Shown: piece by piece, positions 21,800 to 32,639 of the stretch | Layout: every line of letters begins with the position of its first letter | Numbering within the stretch: position 1 is the first letter of the stretch | NCBI GenBank assembly: GCA_049999725.1 | Contig: JBNGIS010034958.1 | Coordinates: 1 to 38,635 of the forward strand | Length of the DNA: 38,635 nucleotides | Direction: 5' to 3' | Source: Haplomitrium mnioides | Lineage: Eukaryota; Marchantiophyta; Haplomitriopsida; Calobryales | Translations under genes and position numbers: made by a program | The notes under the pieces: model-generated | The model's database searches: none | Told to the model about the DNA's origin: nothing | Seen by the model: the letters and a program-made list of their open reading frames with translations, nothing else

Positions 21800-22449
21800 A
21801 CTGTCAATAGACACCACGCTGAGACTGAATCTCGTCCTTTCAAATGCTGATTGGGTTGATAACTCAATTAGCCAGGCTATAACAATATGCTATGTCTCAC
21901 CTCCAGACGTAGAGGCACTAGGGTCAACTGCTCTACTCACAGGTCTAACTTCCATACTAGAAGTAGCACCTTGAGTCTCTCTGCATAATGTGGATGCCAA
22001 ATTGAACACTTCAGCTAGTGTGACTCCTCTAGTCAAGACATCCTTAGCTAAAAACAATGGTTTCTCGATCACTAACTTGGCTATCTCCATAGTCAAAGAC
22101 GCACTCCCCTCCACTTTGGCTGATCTCTCCAAATCCTTGAAAGCCTAAGTCGGACGCATGGAAGTAGTCTTCACCAAATTTGTCAACTAAAATGACTGTG
22201 GAAGTCTAACCTACCGGTGAGCATCCTCTATTTGAGGATCTGACTCCACTGTTGCTCCCCTAAGCTCAATAACCTTGCTTGCCGCTTTGGTCACTGCCAT
22301 AGACACATCAACGTGGGTTGTCCCACACATGAATCTTATACTAGCTAAATCTCCATTAGCTGCGTATGAAGTAGAGGCTTCACCTCCAATTGAGCCTTGC
22401 TTATGTTGTATTCATGACAACTAACTGTTGCTCCAACTGTGTGATCCTA
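21800..22449 (-). pseudogene. Gag-side C-terminal region of the methyltransferase retroelement
   Basis: It contains a clear open stretch, EGSASLTMEIAKLVIEKPLF... to ETQGATSS, with no domain I can name. A second copy of this segment lies at 29829-30367. The frame is broken near the gypsy insertion. Confidence 0.5.
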
Positions 22450-22560
22450 TGTAATGGTCACTAACTTTAGTAAGCCATAGCTAAAAATAATGTCAAGTAT
22501 GTCTAGAAAGCTATTACTAAGTTAGAGTAGCAAAAAACAATTGCTATTATAGAGAGATGG

Positions 22561-22700
22561 ACACATGGCACAAGGAGAGAAAGTCAACGAATTAAAGTGA
22601 AAGAGGGAGTCTAGATAGACTACTTTAGAAGAGGATGAGGACACGTGGCAAGCGGAGAATTAAAGTAAAGAGAAGGTTCTAAAGATAAGAACACGTGGCA
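22561..22700 (+). promoter_or_regulatory. Repeated G-box/ABRE-like sites in the LTR
   Basis: ACACGTGGCA occurs at 22641-22650 and 22691-22700, and ACACATGGCA at 22561-22570, each followed by a purine-rich GAGGAGA-like stretch. CACGTGGC is the classical ABA-response/G-box core bound by plant bZIP factors. The sites lie about 130-270 bp upstream of the TATA box. A role in stress or ABA induction of the element is inferred. Confidence 0.55.
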
Positions 22701-22827
22701 GAAGGAGAACAAAGGTAAAGGGTGGTCCAATTAGAGTGAGAGAGAAAAGAAAGGTCCAATTAGAAGAGGATAGAAAAGGAACCAATAGGGTTCTTCCACC
22801 TATGTAAGCAAAGTGCTTTCTCTCAAG

Positions 22828-22836
22828 TATATAAAG
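22828..22836 (+). promoter_or_regulatory. TATA box of the gypsy LTR
   Basis: TATATAAAG, conserved in the 3' LTR at 28348-28356, in the expected U3 position. Confidence 0.7.
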
Positions 22837-22968
22837 AAGGGAGAGTGCCTTGTTTGGCATCTCTTACCTTGTGGGTTCTTGAAGCTCTTATGTGCTTCTC
22901 TTATGCTAACTTGTATGTGTTGTACTTGTGCCAACTTGTGTGTGTAATATGGGTGTGTAGTGTTACAA

Positions 22969-22980
22969 TGGTATCAAAGC
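22969..22980 (+). promoter_or_regulatory. Primer-binding site (initiator Met tRNA type)
   Basis: TGGTATCAAAGC starts 2 nt after the 5' LTR and differs by one base from the common plant TGGTATCAGAGC. Confidence 0.9.
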
Positions 22981-23580
22981 TTGGTCTTCTCTAAAGAGTG
23001 TGGATTACCTCTTTTTGGAGAAGTACTTAAGACCTTTTTGAGTAGTGGAATCTCCACTTTGCATTGACTCCATTAGAGTTAAACTATCAAGTTTTCATGA
23101 ATAAAGGATTGTGGATATCCCATCTTTTATACATGAAGATAAGAAGTTTGACTTGATGCTATGGTAGCCAATGGATAGAGGAGCATTCGTACCTCCTAGA
23201 ACTCCTTTATTAAATCCTTTTAACATTTGTGTGTTTAATATTGACAAACATTTCTTTTGTCAATTTATAGTGTATAACTTTAGTGATGACTTTATGGTTT
23301 TTGTGATGGAATCAAGAGAACCTGTCATCTTACATATGGTAAACTATGGTGTTACAAGGAGTGTTTTATTTATATTTTGTGGTAGAAAGAAAAGTAGATT
23401 TGAACCAAGCTCCTCTAGAAAAGTTCAACTCCAAATGTTATATTTCTATTAGAGTAATGCCTAAGCAACCGCAACGTGATTTTCTTGTTCGTAAGTTTGG
23501 AGAGAGGTTCTGTAATGCTGTGTTGGCATCTCTTAAACCTTTTATTTTACATATTCTTCACAATTGGAATGTGTATATAT
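22981..23580 (+). other. Gypsy leader and unresolved 5' coding region
   Basis: No domain is recognisable. Short open frames (for example 23171-23452) contain no known motif, and the region runs into a 100-N gap. Confidence 0.5.
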
Positions 23581-23680
23581 NNNNNNNNNNNNNNNNNNNN
23601 NNNNNNNNNNNNNNNNNNNNNNNNNNNNNNNNNNNNNNNNNNNNNNNNNNNNNNNNNNNNNNNNNNNNNNNNNNNNNNNN
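23581..23680. other. Assembly gap (100 N)
   Basis: Exactly 100 N, the conventional size for a gap of unknown length, inside the gypsy gag region. Confidence 0.98.
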
Positions 23681-24540
23681 GGGAGGCGTTACTTTAGAAA
23701 ATGAGTAAGTCGTGCAAAGTAGAGCCCTATAGAGGAAGTTGCATAGTTGGCATCGTAGAAGAATGAGTTTATCGAATGGAGGTTCACATGCCATATTATC
23801 CAAATGCTTCGAATTTGGAGAAAGGATTGCTTGCAAGATCATTCTTAACAGAGCATGCATCAATATGGCTACAAGGTTGGGAGCAATAGAAAAATACACG
23901 AGTAGAACAACTTTTGTAGAGTAGTTTAAAAGAAGGTTTGCTCTAAAATTTTTAAGCGGTGGATTCTATATTGACCACAAGAACGAAGCTTTGGGAGTTG
24001 GAATAGTAAGGAAGTGTTGCAAGATACATTGAGGAATTTCAAAGCTTGCAAGTTCAAATCGAAGATATGAGTCCAGCGGAGGCCCTTGACAAATTTTTGC
24101 AAGGGTTAAAGAGAAAGATTAGAGGAGAGGTTATGATGCACAACCTAAAAGATGTAAATGAAGCCATTTCATTTGCTCAACAAATTGAAGGGACACTAGA
24201 AATTGTGCAAACTGGAGGAAACTATGGCCCTATGCCTATGGAGTTGGGGAATATAAGGAGAAGAGAATTTCATCGCCCAAATCACCAACGAAGGGGACCA
24301 CAACACACTAATGAAAAGAGGATGGATGATCAACGAGAAACTCAAACATGCTACAATTATGGTCGGGTATGACATATTGCACCGAATTGTAGAGCAGTGC
24401 GGTGCAATCTTGGGCGAGTATTTCGGCGGCCTCTCTATAATATCAACAATGAAGGGGATGAAGAAGGTCAGGAAAATGATGGGCATCAGTAAAAAAACCT
24501 CGTGGTTTTGCTAGGATGAAGAAGAAAGGCGAGGAAAGCA
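23681..24540 (+). pseudogene. Gypsy gag, decayed
   Basis: The best part is 24046-24372: MSPAEALDKFLQGLKRKIRG, then MHNLKDVNEAISFAQQIE, a typical plant gypsy Gag C-terminal half, and a basic linker. The zinc knuckle reads CYNYGRV*HIAPNC: the second Cys is Tyr (TGT to TAT) and a TGA precedes the His. Upstream, frames 23739-24000 contain related fragments separated by stops. The N-terminal part is lost in the gap. Confidence 0.8.
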
Positions 24541-27500
24541 TCTATTATATAGAAAAATAGAAAAATGGAGGGTTAATTGTGGTTGATGGATGGATGGAAG
24601 GATCTGCAATAAGAGTTTTAGTGGACTCCGGAGTAGAAGAGAATTACTTATCACAAGCAATAACATTGAAGTTGAAGTTGCCTCTTGAAAAAGAAGAGCA
24701 CGAAGTGGTGGAAATAGTAAATGGCCAAAGCAAATCTATTGAATGACTATCTCAAAGTATAGCTTTACACATGGGTAACTATAAAGAGAAGTTGGAGTGG
24801 AAGATCACAACATTGGCAAGATATGACGCTATTCTTGGAATGAAGTAGCTACAAAGATATAATCCGCAAGTAGATTGGAGAAAGAAGACACTCACGACGT
24901 CTCAATAGAAGATTTGGGGAGATCGAGTACGATCTTATTCAAGACACCTACCTCTATATTTGATTGGAGAAAACGCGATCAAAAAGCAAGATATGGTGTT
25001 TTTAGGATTCATACGTGAGCTCACTATTGACAATGAGGACTCAAGTCATAATGTTCCACATGAATTTCAAGGTGTTTTGAAGGAGTTTAATGACGTTTTT
25101 CCCAATGATTTACTCAAGGGTTTGCCTCCAAAACGATGCATTGATCACAAGATTGAGGTCATTCCAAGAAGTACTCCACCGTGCAAAGCACCATATCATT
25201 TGCCTCCTCATGAACTAGAGGAATGCAAATCTCAGATTACGGAATTGTTGGAAAAAGGATTCATTAAACCATGCATTTCTCTTTATGGTGCACTAGTACT
25301 CTTTGTGAAAAAGAAGGATGGGAGTATGAGGATGTGCATTGACTATCGAGCACTCAATCAACAAATAGTGAAAAATAAATATTCATTGCCAAGGATGGAT
25401 GACTTATTTGATCAACTTCAAGGAGCAAGTTATTTTACAAAATTGGACTTGAGAAGCGGATACAATCAAATCTGAATCGCGGTAGGTGATGTGCAAAAAA
25501 CAGCGTTTTGAAGTCAATATGGGCATTTTGAATATCTTGTTATACCTTTTGGATTAATCAATGCTCCTGCAACATTTATGGATCTTATGAATGATATTTT
25601 TCAATCTTATTTGGATAAGTTTGTTATTGTTTTTTTGGATGATATTCTCATTTATGGCAAGAGTCTTCAAGAGCATCAACAACATCTTCGTACAGCATTA
25701 AAGGTACTTCAAAACCACAAGTTATATGTGAAGATGTCAAAATGTGAAATTGGAAAGAGGGAGGTTTACTAGTTGGGTCAACGTGTAAGTGCATCAAGAA
25801 TCCAAGTTATGGATGAGAAGGTGGAGGCAATTCAGAAGTGAGAAGCTCCTAGTGATCAAACACAACTAAGGGGTTTCTTGAGGCTAACCGAGTTTTATTG
25901 TTGATTTGTGAAAGGTTTTGCACAAATAGGAGAACCATTAACAAACTTGCTCAAGAAAAGTCACACATGGTTATAGGGAGCTACATAAGAGTTGGCATTC
26001 CAAGCATTGAAGAAATCACTTCTTCATACTCTTATTCTTAAATGGTATGATTCTAAACGACTAATCAAACTTTCGGTGGATGCATCGGGAAAGGCTATTG
26101 GCGAAGTGTTGCAACAAGAATGGGAGGATGGTTGGCATCATATTGCCTTCTTTTCTAAGAAGTTGAGCGACACTGAGCAAAACTACCACACTACGGAGTG
26201 GGAAGAATTGGCAATTGTGCTATCAACCAAACATTGGAAGCATTATCTAAGAGATAAGGAGTTTATTGTTGAAACCGACCATAAACCTCTAATCTATCTA
26301 GAAACTCAAAAGGAGCTTTCAAAACAAAAAATTTGTTGGGCGGAGTGGCGACAACAGTTCTATATGAAGATGGTCTATGTGGAAGGAAAGTGACAAATTG
26401 CAGATGTCTTGACCCGTATGCCTCAACTCAACATCTTGACAGAAATCACAATTCATCCTACTTGGTGGACGAAAATGTTGGCTGCAACAAAAGAAGATGA
26501 GGAGATCATTGCCGGACAACAAAAGAATCTAGTGAAAGAGGTGAGAGGATTGATTTTCTTCCAAGGCAAGGTATGGGTTCCTAACAGTGTTAAGCTTCGC
26601 TATGAGGTTTTGTATGAAACACATGATTCGGCAATTGGTGAACATGTTGAAATTGAGAAAACTTTGGACAATCTTCAACGAGTCTATTATTGGCCTAAGA
26701 TGCATCAAGATGTGGAGACTTATGTTTGGAGTTGTTTGGCTTGTCAACAAAACAAAGTGACCAACCTTAAACGTGGAGGTTTATTACAACCATTGCTGAT
26801 CTCGAATTGGCGATGGGAACATGTGAGTATGGATATTGTATGTGAGTTACCACATACTTCTACGGGTTATAATGCTATTGTTGTTTTTGTGGATAAACTT
26901 AGCAAAATGATTCATATTCATCTGACTACCAAATCAGTGACAACACCGGAGTTAGCACGAATTTATTTGGAAGTTGTCTACTCTCATCATGATGTCTCCA
27001 AAGTGATTATCTCTGACCACGACACTCAATTTACAAGCATGTTTTGGCGCACAATATTTGGTCTTCTCAAAACCAAATTTGCTATGTCCAGTGCTTATAA
27101 CCCTGAATCAGATGGTCAAACTAAACGGGCCAACCGCACCATTGAAGACATGTTGCGGGCTTTTACTTTGGAAGAACAAGAAGAATGGAATTGGTTGCTA
27201 CCTCTTATGAAGTTCTCTTACAATAACTCCATCAACAGCTCTACACGAGCCACGTCTTTCTTTTTTAATGTATGGTGAGCAGCATCCAACTACTCTATCT
27301 AATCTTCATCTTGTATCGACCTCTAAGAGTCTAGCTACCGATGATTTCCTCCATCGGCTACACTATGACATCCAATGTGCTAAAGAAAAACTTGAAGTCG
27401 ATTGTAATCGCCAAAAAAATATGCGGATGCTCATCGTCGTGAAGTGACCTTTGCTATAGGTGACCAAGTATGGCTCTCTACATCCAATCTTTCTTTGCTT

Positions 27501-27740
27501 CGCTCTCGTAAGCTATTTGCTCGCTTTATTGGACCATTTGCTATTTTTGCTCGTATTGGTGAAGTGGCCTATCAACTTGTTTTACCTCCTCACATGAAGA
27601 TTCATCCGGTCTTTCATGTCTCTTTATTACGTGCTTTTGTCCCTCACTCTACCACCTTCACTTGTAACCAAGAACCCTCTCCACCACATGAGCTTATTGA
27701 TGGTCATGAGGAATTTGAGGTGGAATAGCTCTTGAAGAAA
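24541..27740 (+). pseudogene. Gypsy pol: protease, RT, RNase H, integrase
   Basis: Protease has VDSGVEENYLS at about 24621. RT spans roughly 25040-25800 with [36 protein letters not shown] (CGA to TGA) and the intact FLDD box near 25631. RNase H (25992-26393) carries LSVDASGKAIGEVLQQ and VETDHKPL. Integrase (26409-27278) has the H-H-C-C zinc region (HDSAIGEHVE...CLACQQNK) and core residues in SMDIVCELP, ISDHDTQF and NRTIEDML. A GPF module (RFIGPFAIFARIGEVAYQL) follows at about 27510-27640. Stops at about 25475, 25770, 25840, 25905 and 26393, and a frame break near 27278, inactivate it. Confidence 0.94.
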
Positions 27741-27908
27741 TGCACATGTCGTTGAGGCCATCGTGAGATTGTGGAGTACTTGGTTCGTTGGAAAGGCTAC
27801 CCTCTTTATGAAGCTACTTGGGAGCCATTGGAGAACTTGGCCAATGCATCTGCACTTGTTCACTCTTTTGAGAACTCTATTACTCGCAACGAGGACATTG
27901 CCTCTTAA
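27741..27908 (+). pseudogene. Chromodomain of the gypsy integrase
   Basis: EIVEYLVRWKGYPLYEATWE at about 27763-27822, then PLENLANASALVHSFENS. The aromatic Y..W..W spacing and WxGY are those of chromodomains fused to chromovirus integrases, which direct insertion to particular chromatin. Frame breaks and stops separate it from integrase (for example VE*LLKKCTCR*). Confidence 0.9.
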
Positions 27909-27920
27909 AAGGGGGAGGAT
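27907..27920 (+). promoter_or_regulatory. Polypurine tract of the gypsy element
   Basis: AAAAGGGGGAGGAT immediately before the 3' LTR. Confidence 0.92.
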
Positions 27921-28487
27921 TGTAACGGTCACTAACTTTAGTAAGCTACAACTAAAAATAATGTCAACTATATCTAGAAAGCTATTACTAAGTTAGAGTA
28001 GCAAAAAGCGATTGCTATTATAGAGAGATGGACACATGGCACGAGGAGAGAAAGTCAATGAATTAAAGTGAAAGAGAGAGTCTAGATAGACTACTTTAGA
28101 AGAGGATGAGGACACATGGCAAGCGAAGAATTAAAGTAAAGAGAAGGTTCTAAAGATAAAGACACGTGGCAGAAGGAGAACTAAAGAGATGGAAGGTTCT
28201 AAGGATAAGGACATGTGGCAGAAGGAGAACAAAAGTAAAGGGTGGTCCAATTAGAGTGAGAGAGAAAAGAGGGGTCCAATTAGAAGAGGATAGAAAAGGA
28301 ACCAATGAGGTTCTTCTACATGTGTAAGCAAAGTGCTTTCTCTCAAGTATATAAAGAAGGGAGAGTGCATTGTTTGGCATCTCTTACCTTGTGGGTTCTT
28401 GAAGTTCTTGTGTGCTTCTCTTATGCTAACTTGTATGTGTTGTACTTGTGCTAACTTGTGTGTGTAATGTGGGTATGTAGTGTTACA
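27921..28487 (+). repeat. 3' LTR of the gypsy element
   Basis: 567 bp. It is about 50 bp longer than the 5' LTR because GGTTCTAAAGATAA...GTGGCAGAAGGAGAAC is tandemly duplicated (about 28145-28230). Its four G-box-like sites read ACACATGGCA (28032-28041, 28112-28121), ACACGTGGCA (28162-28171) and ACATGTGGCA (28211-28220). TATATAAAG is at 28348-28356. Confidence 0.95.
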
Positions 28488-28492
28488 TCCTA

Positions 28493-29656
28493 GCATCCTT
28501 GGGATCCACACTAGCTGTTGGAGCACCCACCTTAGCTCTCCTAGTTGGTGATGCTCCTCTGCCACGACCACCTCACCCGCCTCTACTTTGCTCACCTGTA
28601 CGAGCTACTCCTCGTTGCAACTCCGGGTGAAGCAAAAAACATCTATTCTTGGTGTGTACCATGACTCTATGATGGTCACATTGTTGTTGGTCAACTGCAT
28701 TTGCATCTCCGAAATGCTCTGCTTGTGGCTTCTTTGCCTCTAGACATAGTCTCTACAAATGGTCTCCATGACAAGTCCAACAACATGACTACTGACCTGC
28801 ATAAGATGGCAAAGCTGACTACCCTCCAGCCTTCTGACGCTGCTATGGTGCAAACTATGATGTAGATGTGATTGGAGACGCAAATTTTGGTGCTTTCTTA
28901 TGAAATCCTACAGTGACCACTCTCTTATTCACCAAGTTAAGCTCTATGTGCTTTGACAGTATAAACATAATGGCAAGAGTGGGATCAGAATCCTTGAGAA
29001 AGGTGGCATCTCTCACTCTCCTATTCAAATCCCTATCAAAGATGGAATACCAAAACTGTACATCTTGAGCCTCTGTCACTCCTTTCGTGACATTGATGAG
29101 CCTTTTCATCCTGGTGTAAGCTTCCCTCAAGCTCTCCCCAACCTTGCACTGGAACTCCTGAAGACTCTTCAGCTTGTTCGTCCTCACACCCTAGTAATTC
29201 TGCCTGACAAGCTCAAAATACTCAACCACAAGGTTGAACACTGGAACCCTTCCACTACTGCACCGACTAGAACATGTGTACTAAAAACTCCTTCTCCCCT
29301 AAAGCACCAATGCTATGGCTAGCGCCACTAGAGTATGATGTATGGGTTGCAAGATAATGGGTACTTGCCCTTCCACCATCGGTGATGGAGACATAATTGG
29401 GTGACCAACACTGTCTCCACTCCTCAATCTCAATCAAATGAGCTTGCTTGAATTCATGGTAATCATCTATAGGCGGCCTTTCCAAGTGCTGAAACAAACC
29501 TTTCCTTGCCATGAAAGGTGTAAAAAGAGTAGAATTCCCCAATGTTTGCAGATCACACCAAGTGTCAAACTCTTGGATGAAATCATCCAAATCAATGGTG
29601 TCTATTGCACCAGAAAACCTTCTTGGCCTTTTTGTGGCCCCATACATCTCATCCAT
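28493..29656 (-). pseudogene. Gag of the methyltransferase retroelement
   Basis: Starts near 29656 with MDEMYGATKRPRRF and then IDLDDFIQEFDTWCDLQ and FTPFMARKGLFQHLE, a capsid-like N-terminal pattern. After a frame break, SLREAYTRMKRLINVTKGVT then VQFWYSIFDRDLNRRVRD (29187-28855) is the typical Gag helix region. Nearer the gypsy insertion, fragments such as KNRCFLLHPEL and Gly/Arg-rich sequence are the Gag C-terminal area. Stops and frame changes occur throughout. It is directly interrupted by the gypsy insertion at 28492. Confidence 0.72.
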
Positions 29657-29693
29657 ATCTCAAGATAATGGGGAATATACTTGAGTGCTAGAA

Positions 29694-29728
29694 AAACAAC
29701 CACTACTTTGAACTAGGAACCGCTACTG
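29694..29728 (+). repeat. 35-bp terminus repeat, copy 1, abutting a gap
   Basis: Identical over 35 bp to 30368-30402 and related to the reverse strand of 367-402. It stops at the first N, so it may continue as an element end inside the gap. Confidence 0.75.
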
Positions 29729-29828
29729 NNNNNNNNNNNNNNNNNNNNNNNNNNNNNNNNNNNNNNNNNNNNNNNNNNNNNNNNNNNNNNNNNNNNNNNN
29801 NNNNNNNNNNNNNNNNNNNNNNNNNNNN
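29729..29828. other. Assembly gap (100 N)
   Basis: Conventional gap of unknown size. The identical 35-bp sequence at its left edge and at 30368 means the join may be repeat-mediated. Confidence 0.98.
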
Positions 29829-30367
29829 TGACACTCTCTCCGATTGATATACCTCATTTGAAGGTCCAACCAATCGGAGTATACCACACTAATTATCTAG
29901 AGACAACATAGTGGGTTTAAATCATGTTCTCTCAAATGCAATTCGGGTTGATATCTCCACCTCGAGATGTAGAGGCACTTGCTCCAACTACTCTGATAGG
30001 TCTCACCTCCATACTGGAAGTAGCACCATGAGTCTCTCCACACAATGTGGTTGTCAACTTAAACACCTCAACTAGTTAGACACTCTAGTCAATAAATTTA
30101 TAGCTAAGAGCAATGGTTTTTGTACTTCTAATCTAGCTATGTCTATGGCTAAAGGCACACCATCCTCTACTTTGGAAAATTTTGTGCACCTTTGGAAACC
30201 TAAGTTGGATGCATCGAAGTGGTCTTCACCAAATTTGTCAATGAAAAAGATTGTGGAAGCTTTAATTGATGGTGAGCAACTCCAGCACTACTTCTTTAGG
30301 TTCAAGAACCTTCCATGCTACTCTTGTCATCACTACAAATGCATCAATGTGGGTTGTCTTATGTATC
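29829..30367 (-). mobile_element. Second fragment of the methyltransferase retroelement
   Basis: Similar along its length to about 21750-22330 and in the same orientation: protease-proximal sequence, then the region corresponding to EGSASLTMEIAKL. It is truncated on the left by the gap and on the right by the 35-bp terminus repeat. No intact open frame. Confidence 0.75.
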
Positions 30368-30402
30368 AAACAACCACTACTTTGAACTAGGAACCGCTAC
30401 TG
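30368..30402 (+). repeat. 35-bp terminus repeat, copy 2
   Basis: Contains CTACTTTGAACTAGGAACCG followed by GCTACTGAGTTCCTG-like sequence. It marks the switch from retroelement sequence to the AT-rich flank of the methyltransferase/DUF7869 gene pair, so it may be the left end of that element. Confidence 0.5.
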
Positions 30403-30750
30403 AGTTCCTGTTTAATTTAGTAGTCAAAATTTTTCTTTTTGGTGATTTGGCATTAAAAAACATCAAATTTACGTTTGAAATCTTCATTTCAAAAAGAAAA
30501 TCATTTTTTATAAACAAAAAAAATACATATTTTACATTGAGATTATATTTCAAACATTTCTTTGTGGAAAATACCTTGCAAAACAAGCATTTCAATTATT
30601 CAAATATTTTATAAAAACTTTATATTATTGTGAATAAACTAAATTCATCAGAAATAAAATAAAACATATTTCTTTTGGTGGAAAAAAATTATAGGGAAAT
30701 ATAAATGTTCAGTCGAGTAAGGACTTTGGGACTGACTTTGAGTATTGTAG
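30403..30750. other. AT-rich noncoding flank
   Basis: Very AT-rich sequence with T and A runs. No gene, promoter or structure recognised. Confidence 0.6.
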
Positions 30751-30754
30751 CTAA

Positions 30755-31095
30755 CAAATCCTATGCAAGCATAGACTCCAAACTAAACCGTAAAGCCTAT
30801 GTACGCATAGACTCCGAATAAGAATCCTAAATCCTATCTATGCTTAGACTCTGAACAAGAACAATGAAGCTATGCATGCATGGACTTTGAACTAGAACCC
30901 TAGAGCTATTGCAAGCCAAGATTCTAAACAAGAACCCTACAGCCTATGCAAGCATAGACATTGAACAAGAACCTTTTGGCTTATGGGTGAAGGGACTCTG
31001 AACAATAACTTGAGAGCTTATACACGTAGGGAATCTGAACAAGAACTAGATAGCCTTAATGCGCAATGACACTAAACAATGTGCAAAGACTTGAA
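30755..31095. repeat. Degenerate 36-38-bp repeat with CTATGC..GCATAG hairpins
   Basis: About nine units built on CCTATGCAAGCATAGACTC plus a GAACAAGAACCCTA-like spacer. The CTATGC/GCATAG arms pair across 2 nt, the same design as the hairpins at 36540 and 36726 and close to the 24-bp arrays at 32640 and 34520. It lies just beyond the 3' end of the minus-strand methyltransferase gene. Confidence 0.8.
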
Positions 31096-32639
31096 ATCAT
31101 CTTTAGATTTGTAATTGACTTCAAACCATTCTTAGATTATCATATGAGTCAAACTATTCTTAAGCCCACCAAATTAAATTGTGATGAAAAGACTTGAAAT
31201 AGATTGAGAGAGCAACAAGATGAAACTTTGGTAAATAAAAATTTGGAAAACATAAACTTTATTAATAATAAAAATTGTTCAAATAGATCCTTAGACTCTA
31301 TTCTCTTCAGGAGGAATTGTCTCATCGAAATCTACAAGCTGAGCATCTGCAGCCACAGAGAATCCTGTTGAGACTTTGTAGTCCCCGATATTACAATAGA
31401 GTCACCAGAAGCACTTGTAGTACCAAGAGGAACAAATTCTTTGTGGTATGCAAAAACTATCTGTGACTCAGTCACATTGGATGGCAAGGAAACCATCGTC
31501 AAAACCCTCTGAGGAATATAAGTAGACTGATGTATATCATATTCCACGGCGATGCAGTTTTGCGTCAGATTTAAAGCACAGACAAGGCCTGTGCCAAATC
31601 TAGAGCAGAGATCAAGGATCCAATCCTACTCTGTTGATAAATGATCAATAGAAAAATTGTAGAGAGCATGCGGCTTCTAATAAACATTGACAAGAACATC
31701 ATCTCTTGGATGTTTAAGTTTTTCCGAAACTACAAGGCAACTAAAAATACTTCGCATAATCTGCCGAGGAAGTCTGGTCGCAGAAGCAAGCTGCAAATTA
31801 AAGAGGCGTATGCTCTTCTTTCCTTCCTTAGTCTAGTAGCCCACCATCCAATACTTATGGGCATGTGTGATTCAAGAACCACCAGAATGATGAATATTGC
31901 TTTTGTCCCTACAAAAAGAAAAACAATCAAATCAAACATTGCAACCAAAACGCAAGAGAAGTAAAAAACAGAGAAATCAAAAACAAACAAATAAAAGAAC
32001 AACTCACTAGATGTCGTGGTCAATTGCTTAGCAGACTTCAGAAAGGGCATCCTCGATGATGCCAAATTGCTGCAAAGAATGAATGATTACAAAAGACCAA
32101 AAGTTCAAAGTTGTAACTACGGCAAAAGATGATACTATATAAAAAATGTCATCTTTTGAAAAAGGTTCTTAGTCATCATGCTTGCATTCCTTAAGGTTGT
32201 ACCCATAAGGAATATCAACAATAGCCAAAGTGAAGCACCTAGGTGTCACAAGGCCCTTCAATTGCCGAGCGTTGGCCTCCCCATGGACTTGATAAATAAC
32301 CATGTTAAAACCAGCGACATACGACATTATATCATCTTCCTAATCTCTCACAACTCCTTCAGTTGTGAGAGATGCAACACCACTTTGCTATCGTGCTTTC
32401 CACTCTCTAGCTTTTTGGTAGTGGAGAAGAAAAGCAAGAGGATAAGAGACCAATGTAGGAGGCTGGTCTTGATCTTCAGGGGCTTCTTCGACCCCAGATT
32501 TTTTCCTTCCTTTTGCAAGTACTGTTAGTTTCTTTGCTAGCTGCCATTTAAATGTTTTGTCTCCCTACACAAAAATCGAACTGAAAACATTAAAAAGTGA
32601 TAAAAACATTTTAAGATAGAGAACATAAAACAATTTAGG

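Larger units (their letters stand above)
22450..22967 (+). repeat. 5' LTR of the gypsy element
   Basis: 518 bp, TGTAATGGTC...GTGTTACA. It is preceded by TCCTA and followed by the primer-binding site. It lacks a tandem duplication of about 50 bp present in the 3' LTR. Confidence 0.95.
22450..28487 (+). mobile_element. Complete Ty3/gypsy chromodomain retrotransposon
   Basis: A 6.0-kb + strand element with LTRs at 22450-22967 and 27921-28487, target duplication TCCTA at 22445-22449 and 28488-28492, tRNA-iMet-type primer site and polypurine tract. The order gag, protease, RT, RNase H, integrase, chromodomain identifies a chromovirus-type plant gypsy element. Numerous stops make it inactive. The LTRs differ at several percent of positions, so it is older than copia copy 2. 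Confidence 0.96.
19740..29693 (-). mobile_element. Decayed LTR retroelement with C5-methyltransferase and PHD domains, split by a gypsy insertion
   Basis: Minus-strand order: gag (29656-28493, then 22449-21800), retropepsin (about 21790-21600), cytosine-5 methyltransferase-like domain (21060-20540), PHD-like finger (20060-19870), polypurine tract and LTR (19739-19614). The gypsy element 22450-28487 interrupts gag and is flanked by duplicated TCCTA. No RT, RNase H or integrase is visible between protease and LTR, so it is either internally deleted or non-autonomous. The 5' end is lost at 29693, next to a 35-bp repeat and an assembly gap. Confidence 0.7.

Noticed and set aside
30315-30614. 99-codon + strand frame in AT-rich DNA
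   Set aside because: Low complexity (Phe/Lys/Asn), no motif, and it spans the boundary between a retroelement fragment and the flank.
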